Part shown: positions 57,836-64,000 of the stretch, in pieces
Layout: each line of letters opens with the position of its first letter
Position numbering within the stretch: position 1 is the stretch's first letter
DNA from: Callorhinus ursinus
Lineage: Eukaryota > Chordata > Mammalia > Carnivora > Otariidae
Direction of reading: 5' to 3'
NCBI RefSeq assembly: GCF_003265705.1
Contig: NW_020312858.1
Location: 5,484,638-5,548,637 of the forward strand
Length of the DNA stretch: 64,000 bases
Notes under the pieces: model-generated
Told to the model about the DNA's origin: nothing
The model's database searches: none
What the model saw: the letters and a program-made list of their open reading frames with translations, nothing else
Position numbers and translations under genes: made by a program

Positions 57836-58292
57836 GTTGTGGACTGAATAGTATTCCCCCCAAATTCACGTCTGCCTTGAATCTTACAATGTGACTGACC
57901 TTCCTTGGAGAAAGGGTCTTTGCAGATGTAATGAGTTAAGATGAGGTCAGACTGGCTTAGATTGGGCCCTAAATTCAATGACCGGTGTCCTTATAAGAAG
58001 AGGAGAGGACACAGAGCCACAGAGACAAAGGCCCCGTAGAGACCCCTGTAGACACACAAGTCAGAGGGCCACGTGAAGACAAAGCAGACAGTGCGATGAG
58101 GCAGCTCCTAGCCAAGGGGCGCCTGTGGCCGCTGGAAGACACAAAGGATTCTTCCTGAGAGCCTGGAGGGAACGTGGCCCTGCTGACCCCTTGATTTCAG
58201 ACTTCTAGACTCCAGGATTGTGGGAGAGTAAATTTCTGTTGTTTCAAGCACCAAGTTTGTGATCATTTGTTACAGCAGCCCTAGGAAACAAA
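57836..58292 (+). mobile_element. MLT1-type MaLR LTR
   Basis: Nearly full-length: TTGTGGACTGAATAGTATTC, GGGTCTTTGCAGATGTAATG, GACCGGTGTCCTTATAAGAA, CCCCTTGATTTCAGACTTCT and GCAGCCCTAGGAAACAAATA in order. Solo LTR ending about 1.5 kb upstream of the EMILIN3 ATG. Confidence 0.75.
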
Positions 58293-59159
58293 TACACCAG
58301 GAAATCCCCCACCTGGAAGATGGGTCCCCTCCGCGTGTGTCCCAAAGCCTAAACAAGGCAACAACCAGCCCGCTGTGCTCAGGGGTCTGCTTCCCCCACC
58401 AGGGACCCATGAGCCACTCTGGCTGGGAATGGGCAGGTGGCACAGATGTGAGTCTCCAAGCTGTGCCCCATTTACACCCTTCCATCGTCACTTTACCCAG
58501 AGGGTGTGGGTTCACATCTTGGGTTGTTGGAAGGTCTCTCCGGGTACGCGCCTCCCAGTTCTGTGGCTTCCACACTCCAGTCAGCTACTTGGGTAAAGAC
58601 GGAGCGGGGCCGTCACCTGTGCCCACCAGACAAAGCCACGAAGAAACGCCACCCTGCGGATGAAAGAATCGGGATTCAAGAAGCTCTTTGCAGGTTAGAA
58701 AGTCAACAAGATGACCTTGAATGAGAACGGCTGTAAAGGCCAACTCTCAGGCTCGGAGAGTCAGTCTCAGAAGGGAAATAGGCTGAAGCCCACCTTAGCA
58801 GCATTCCTTGTGAGAAAGACCTGAAGGCTGTCGTTGCCCCCGGGGGCTAAGAATGAGCCAGGGCAGTGGCCCAGCTAGCCCAGAGCTTTAGTTGCACAGA
58901 GAGAAGCAGAGCCTCTGCTGCTTGGCTGGAGAGGTGCTGGGTGTCTTGGGGCTCCGGGCAGCCCACACCTGAGAGAGGCAGAGAAAACGCGGACCTTAGC
59001 AGGGAGCCAGAGGGACGGCCTGGCCACACTGGGCAGCAGAGCGTTAGTTGAAGATGCCGCGGAGGGGTCAGCAGTTAGTTACCAGTTGTCCCGGTCACCT
59101 CCAGACAGTGACGGTGTGAGGAGGCACAGCTAGCCAACAGGGACCTTCTGGGGCCTATT
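58293..59159. other. EMILIN3 upstream region
   Basis: About 870 bases of unique sequence between the LTR and the CpG island; no exon or repeat recognised. Promoter-proximal regulation is possible but nothing specific is visible. Confidence 0.5.
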
Positions 59160-59543
59160 TCCAAAGCGGTGGCTGCGGAGGTGTTGCCGCTGCGCCCCCA
59201 AACGGGGTCATCTCAGCTGCAGAGCCTGGGCCTCGGTCTCCCCGCACGCCAGGGCTCCTAAGAGCCGTGTGCCCCGCGGGTGGGCCGTTCCCCGGGAGCG
59301 CCGCGTCGCGGCCCGCCCCAGGGGTCTGGCTCCGCTTCGCCGCCGCGCACGCGGGCGGTCGTGGTGAATGGGTGTGTTTGGGGGCCTCCCAGGGCGCGAC
59401 GGCCTGCGCCCCTGCCACCCCGGGGCTGCTCCCTCCTTCACCTCTCGCTTGCAGGCGGCCCCTCGGGCGTCGGCTCGGAGCTGGGGCGGGGGGCTGGCGG
59501 CCGAGAGGGGGCCGGCGGAGGCGAGCGACGCGGCCCCAAGTTT

Positions 59544-59551
59544 ATGCTAAT
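59544..59551 (+). promoter_or_regulatory. Octamer-like ATGCTAAT motif
   Basis: ATGCTAAT sits 237 bases upstream of the EMILIN3 ATG in an otherwise almost pure GC tract. It is one base from the POU octamer ATGCAAAT. Function is inferred from motif and position only. Confidence 0.35.
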
Positions 59552-59780
59552 CCGCGCAGAGCCCGCCTCCCGCCTCCCCTCCGCGGCCCCAGCGGCGAGC
59601 AGCGCGGGCCACTCGGCGGGACGCAGCCGCTGCGAAGCGCCAGGCGGCCGGGCCAGCGAGCTCCGGGGGCCGCGAGCGGCGGCGGGACCCCGGCGGGAGG
59701 GCGAGCGGCGGGGCGGCGCGGCGGGCGGACGCCGGGCGGGGGCCCCGCGCGGGGCCAGGTGGAGAGAGCCGCGGGCCGCG

Positions 59781-59944
59781 ATGGGCCGCCGCCTGCCGGT
59801 GTGGCTGTGCGCCGTCGCGGCGCTGCTCTCGGGGGCGCAGGCCAAGGGCACCCCGCTCGTCGCGCGGCCCGCGCCGCCCGGTGCCCCCCGCTACAACCTC
59901 TACACGACGGGATGGCGCCCGCGGCTGCGCCCGGGGCCGCACAA
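59781..59944 (+). CDS. EMILIN3: EMILIN3 exon 1 coding part
   Basis: Signal peptide and a short Pro/Arg-rich N-terminal segment ending RPRLRPGPHK. The donor is CACAA|gtaagc, with the Lys codon completed by the first base of exon 2. It lies inside the CpG island and is over 75% G+C by eye. Confidence 0.93.
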
Positions 59945-62900
59945 GTAAGCGCGGGCCGCGCCCGGGCGGGAAGCCGGGAGGGATGGGGCCCGGGCGGCGC
60001 TCCCACCTGCCCCGACCGCGCGCGGGAGACCGGGGGGACGCGCCGGGCACCCGAGGCCGAGTCCCGGCCCGGGCGGGCGCCCCACGCTCCGGGAGGCTGC
60101 GGGGCTGGCGAAGAAAAATAAGCCGAGGGGGCCTGGCGTGGCGGCTGGGACCTGGCAGTGCCCGCGGAAACCTTTCCAGCGAAGTAACATTTTCCAGCTG
60201 CGCTGTGTGCAAACTCCCGGCGCAGCGGACCAGGTGGAGGGAGAGGAGGGAGGGCCGTCGGCGCGAGGCACACGCGGGCCTCTCCCATGCATGTCCCCCG
60301 CGCGGCCCCCCCTTTTCTCCCCTGCCCCGCCAGGTAGGAGATGGAGCCCAGAGCCCTGCAGCCCGCCCCCTCCCGCGGTCCGCCTGACCCCAGCCACCGC
60401 TGGGGAATCCCAGCGGGTTTGGGCCACAGAACTGGTGGGGGCGCCTGGGTCCTGGGCCCTCGTTGTGGCTCCAGAGCCCAATAGCATGCCACAGGTGGCT
60501 GGCTTATGCCAGGCAGCCACCTCCCCAGACCACTCCTTGTGGTCTGTGAGGGTGGCTCTTGCCTCGCGGAGGCCTCAGCTTCTGGTCTTCAGTAGCCAGT
60601 GGTTTGGGAATTGGCCCCAGTCAGGTGAGTTAGGGGCTCTACCTGGGGTGCTGGCTGAATTGTACTGTAGGAGAGTGCTCCGCCCATAGCTGACATTCAG
60701 CAGGCTTGCCACATCAAAGCAAGCTTCCTGGAGAAGGCAGTACAAGAAGTGATCAGAGAGTGAGAAACCAGGAGCCAAGGGTTGGGGGGGTGGGGTGGGG
60801 GCCTGGAAACAAGGCGGCATCCATTTCCCAAGGAGTCAGGGGAGGAAGGATGGGAAGTGTGGTCTCCCAGGAACAAGGAGAAGGGACAGAAGAGAGATGG
60901 GGATCTGGTCCCCTGGGGAGGCCCACAGATGGGGAAGGCAGGTATAGGCTCCTCCCAAGGCCAGATATTCCAAGGATGCCGCCCCTTCTCCCTTGCAGGG
61001 CCCTCTGCGCCTACGTGGTGCACAGGAATGTGACCTGTGTCCTACAGGAGGGAGCAGACAGCTACGTGAAGGCCGAGTACCGACAGTGTGGATGGGGGCC
61101 TAAGTGCCCTGGGACAGTCACGTGAGTGCACCCCTATCCCACCCACTCAGGACTGCTGGGCACAAGCCCCAGGCCTGCTTCTCTCCCAGGGCAACAGCCA
61201 GCACCACAAGGGGATGGAACTCCTTGGACTCCAAAGAGCCTATTACCCCAGCTCGCAGGCAGGCTGGCTGGAGAAGGCCAGGGAGGAGACATGGCAGGTT
61301 CAGTTTAGGGCCCACGGAGGGGCCAAGGGAGGGTTCCCTGAAGACACACAGAACGAGGCAAGGAAGAAGCAGCAGAGGCAAAGAGGGTTGAAAGTGAACA
61401 GAGAGGGCAGAGGGTCACACTGACAACAGTGGACGCCAAAGGGGTCCTGGGAAGACCCAGGGAGGGCTGCGGTGACTGTGGAGAAGGCAGGCCAATGGCG
61501 GGGCTTAGGTCAGACGGACGGGGCTGTAGAGGGTATATGGGATGGTGCACAAGTGTGATGCACAGGTCTGTACTTGGAGAGGTTCAAACGCATGTCTGAA
61601 AACAATCCCATTTGTTCTAGTGTGTCAGTGGGTGAACAGGTACATGGCTGAGCAGGGGAGGGAGCGGGCCTGGCCAGGCCTGCCCTGCACCGCTGGGCCT
61701 TCCCTTCTGTGCTCAGATCAGAGGTGCCGTCCACCGGCCTGGGTGGCCAGAGCTGAGTTCCCAGAGTAGGCTAGGAAGGGGTAGAGAGAACTAAGGGGAC
61801 CGATGGGAGCCAAGGGTGGCCCCAGCGCACTGAGAAGGGCTACCCACCCTGGTTCCTGGGCAGCACCCCCTCACACACCCAAAGGGAAGGGCTGAGGTTG
61901 TGTCAGGATTCTTCCAGGTACCGCCAAAGCCAGAGTGGAATTTCTGATGGCAGCATGAGCTAAAGGTGGTCCAAACTGGCCTTGGGGACACTGGGGCTAA
62001 ATCCCTGCTAGTGTTCTCCCCAAGCAAACCGGATGGCGTAGGGCTTCCCCTGCACCTGCTCCTTACCCCTTCTCTGACCCTCTGCAAGGCCTGCCTCCAC
62101 CCCACCACTCTGTCACCTTATGCACAGAAAAAGGAAAAACTCTGCCGGCGAGTGGAGGGGGGCAGAGAATCCAGATCTTCCACTGGGAGAAAGGAGCCTC
62201 AGTCCGCAAGTACAGGGCCCTGCCCTCTCCCCCTCTCTGGCCCAGGTACCGCACAGTGCTCAGACCCAGATACAAGGTCGGCTACAAGACAGTGACGGAC
62301 CTCGCCTGGCGGTGCTGCCCTGGCCTCACTGGAGAAAGCTGTCCCGAGCACCTGACCGACCTCGGGGCCACCCCAGCCCAGCCAGAGCCTGAGCCCCAGA
62401 TTCCCTCAGGGCAGCTAGGCCCAGGGCCCCGGTCCCCTTCTTCTAGCAGAGCGGCCCCCAGCCCCTATGGTGAGTCTGCCCATGGAGACCCTACCAGGTG
62501 ATCAGGTTTCCTGGGGGCGGTGGAGAGGGGCCTGACGCAGGCGGGCTGAGCTCTGGCAGGGCTGGGGAGGGTGCATCTCACGCTGGGCTTGAGGCAAAGC
62601 TCACAGACTCCTCCCGAAGCTGAGAGAGCTATATGCTCAGTGGGAATGTCAGCTTAGAACAGAAACTCTCCCGGGTAGCCTGGCAACAGGACAGGTGGAG
62701 GGAGGCAGGCCAGTGATGCCCCTAGGGTTCTCTCCTCCTCTTTCCCAGGAAGGAAAGGCCCAGGGCTGTTCGGTGAGCGGCTGGAACGCCTGGAGGGTGA
62801 TGTCCAGAGCCTGGTACAAGCATATGGTACCCTCAGCGGCCTGGTGGCCAGCCATGAGGACCCCAACAGGATGACTGGCAGCCCAAGGGCTCCTGCCGCC

Positions 62901-64000
62901 CCTGTGGGCTTCGGGGTCATCTCCGAGGGGTTCATGAAGCCCGGAGACAGAGCTAGAGGGCCACTCACCCCTCCCCTTGACGAGATCTTGAGCAAGGTGA
63001 CGGAGGTGAGCAACACGCTGCGGACCAAGGTGCAGCTGCTGGACGAGGTGCACGGGTTGGCCCTCGGCCACGAGGCTCACCTGCAGCGGCTGCGGGAGGT
63101 GCGTCCGTCTCCGCTCACCTCGCTGGCGCTGCTGGACGAGTACGTGGACCGACGGCTGCACCGGCTTTGGGGGAGCCTGCTGGATGGCTTCGAGCAGAAG
63201 CTGCAAGGCGTCCAGAGCACCTGCGACCTGCGGGTGCAGGAGGTGCGGCAGCAGTGTGAGGAGGGCCAGGCGGCCAGCCAGCGGCTGCACCAGAGCCTGG
63301 ATGGCCGGGAGCTGGCCCTGCGCAGGGAGCTGGCCCTGCTCGGGACCAGGCTGCAGGGCCTGAGCATGGCTGGTGGGAGCAGCTGCTGCAGCCGGCTGCC
63401 CTTGATCAGCGCCCGCGTGGACAACCTCGAGAGGAACCTACAGGCAGTCACCGAGGCCCAGCGGGGCCATGGCCCCCTCACCAGGGATGAGCTCGAGCGG
63501 CTGTCTGCTGCCATGCTGGACGGGGGTGTGGACGGGCTGCTGGAGGGCCTGGAGACCCTCAACGGGACAGAGGGCGGAGTGAGGGGCTGCTGCCTGGGGA
63601 TGGAGGAGGGTGGGTGGGAGGCCGGCAGCTTCAGGACCACGCTGGAAGAGCGAGTGCAGAGCCTCGAGGAGCGCCTGGTGACACTGGCGGGGGAGCTAAG
63701 CCACGAGGGCGCCCCCCCAGGCAGGTCGGCCCGGCCCCTGGTGCAGACGGAGCTGGCCGTCTTGGAACAACGGCTGGTCTCCCTGGAGACCTCATGCACC
63801 CCCAGCACCACCTCAGCCGTCCTGGACAACCTGGCGGCAGAGGTGAAGGCCTGGCAGAGCCGGAGTGAGGCTCTCCTCCGCCAGGTGGCCAGCCACGCCG
63901 CCCTGCTCCAGCAGCTCAATGGCACTGTGGCCGGGGTCCAGGAGCAGCTGACAGAAGCGACGGGCAGCTCACTTCAAGGCGAGATCACCCTGCTCAAGGT
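59781..64000 (+). CDS. EMILIN3: EMILIN3, exons 1-4 (3' end outside window)
   Basis: Elastin microfibril interface protein 3, a secreted extracellular-matrix glycoprotein. Coding exons: 59781-59944, 60999-61121, 62246-62469, 62749-64000 (open at the right edge); all junctions keep frame with GT/AG. Residues 1-21 form a signal peptide (MGRRLPVWLCAVAALLSGAQ, cleavage after an Ala). The EMI domain spans about residues 55-130 with seven cysteines (58, 68, 85, 91, 119, 120, 128) and the NVT glycosylation sequon at 65. After a Pro-rich linker, exon 4 encodes long heptad-like coiled coils with CC pairs and two NGT sequons. About 588 codons are present of a human length near 766 (from memory), so roughly 180 are missing to the right. 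The family member lacks the C1q domain of EMILIN1/2; that end cannot be checked here. The start ATG has G at -3 and +4. The frame is intact. Confidence 0.96.
59945..60998 (+). other. EMILIN3 intron 1
   Basis: 1054 bases; the first 400 belong to the CpG island, the rest is moderately G-rich unique sequence. No repeat or RNA gene recognised. Confidence 0.85.
60999..61121 (+). CDS. EMILIN3: EMILIN3 exon 2, first part of EMI domain
   Basis: Acceptor tctcccttgcag, donor GTCAC|gtgagt. It encodes ALCAYVVHRNVTC and CGWGPKCPGTVT, carrying EMI cysteines 1-4 and an N-glycosylation sequon. In the EMILIN/multimerin family this module mediates multimer assembly. Confidence 0.95.
61122..62245 (+). other. 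EMILIN3 intron 2
   Basis: 1124 bases of GC-rich unique sequence; nothing else recognised. Intron 3 (62470-62748) is 279 bases and likewise featureless. Confidence 0.85.
62246..62469 (+). CDS. EMILIN3: EMILIN3 exon 3, end of EMI domain and linker
   Basis: Acceptor ctctctggcccag, donor CCCTATG|gtgagt. It encodes YRTVLRPRYKVGYKTVTDLA then WRCCPGLTGESCPEH, the signature C-terminal half of an EMI domain, followed by a Pro/Ser-rich linker. Confidence 0.95.
62749..64000 (+). CDS. EMILIN3: EMILIN3 exon 4 (partial), coiled-coil region
   Basis: Acceptor ctcctctttcccag. It reads GRKGPGLFGERLERLEGDVQ and stays open to the window edge (417 codons). Leucine-rich heptads (LERLEGDV, ILSKVTEVSNTL, LEERVQSLEERL, ELAVLEQRLVSLE), CC pairs and two NGT sequons fit the EMILIN rod. 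The large minus-strand open frame across 63077-63925 is its GC-rich shadow. Confidence 0.95.

Larger units (their letters stand above)
59160..60350. promoter_or_regulatory. EMILIN3: CpG island / EMILIN3 promoter region
   Basis: Dense CG dinucleotides begin abruptly near 59160 and persist through exon 1 into intron 1. No TATA box is evident near a likely start site; the only AT-rich island is around 59540. Long open frames on both strands here are a by-product of stop-codon depletion in GC-rich DNA. Confidence 0.8.

Noticed and set aside
59267..60121. 284-codon open frame on + overlapping EMILIN3 exon 1
   Set aside because: Arg/Gly/Pro/Ala-rich translation of a CpG island; the real frame starts at 59781 and matches EMILIN3 with a proper signal peptide.
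59542..60492. 316-codon minus-strand open frame opposite EMILIN3 exon 1
   Set aside because: Stop-depleted GC-rich DNA; composition is low-complexity and no family resemblance is seen.
63077..63925. 282-codon minus-strand frame in EMILIN3 exon 4
   Set aside because: Exact antisense shadow of the coiled-coil exon; Ser/Arg-rich without domains.

Overview
The window is mammalian nuclear DNA. Coding exons are flanked by GT/AG introns, the intergenic space is packed with mammalian interspersed repeats (MIR, L2, L1, MaLR LTRs, MER1/MER5-type DNA transposons), and there is a CpG-island promoter. Seven copies of a tRNA-Lys-derived CanSINE mark it as Carnivora. Their consensus (AAATAAATAAA tail side, CCCTCTCTCGCTGTGTCTC body) fits an arctoid caniform such as a bear, pinniped or mustelid better than a cat. 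Species is not resolved.

Layout: (1) 1-7097 is intron of a gene that begins left of the window. (2) 7098-28060 holds ten coding exons, all on +, of the C-terminal half (1349 codons) of CHD6, a CHD-family chromatin remodeller. They include the SANT/Myb-like domain, one 1542-base exon, and the conserved C-terminal blocks up to the natural TAG. (3) 28061 to about 30510 is the CHD6 3' UTR, with an AU-rich element and a terminal AATAAA. (4) About 30537-59160 is intergenic. I find no convincing gene there; it holds two MaLR LTRs, an antisense MST-like LTR, an L1 with an inverted 5' segment, antisense L1 3' ends, three CanSINEs, a palindromic DNA transposon and a 100-N assembly gap inside a C-rich tract. 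(5) 59160-60350 is a CpG island, followed on + by EMILIN3. Its exons 1-3 are complete and exon 4 runs off the right edge (about 588 codons present).

The order CHD6 then EMILIN3 on one strand is, from memory, the arrangement on human 20q12. The two genes do not act together: CHD6 is a nuclear ATP-dependent remodeller and EMILIN3 is a secreted extracellular-matrix glycoprotein. Both reading frames are intact and look functional. I found no CRISPR array, operon, prokaryotic system or undescribed gene system. The observations of most interest are candidate microexons and an intronic poly(A) site in CHD6, a tandem splice acceptor, an inferred loss of a second BRK domain relative to CHD7, and well-resolved retrotransposon insertion structures.
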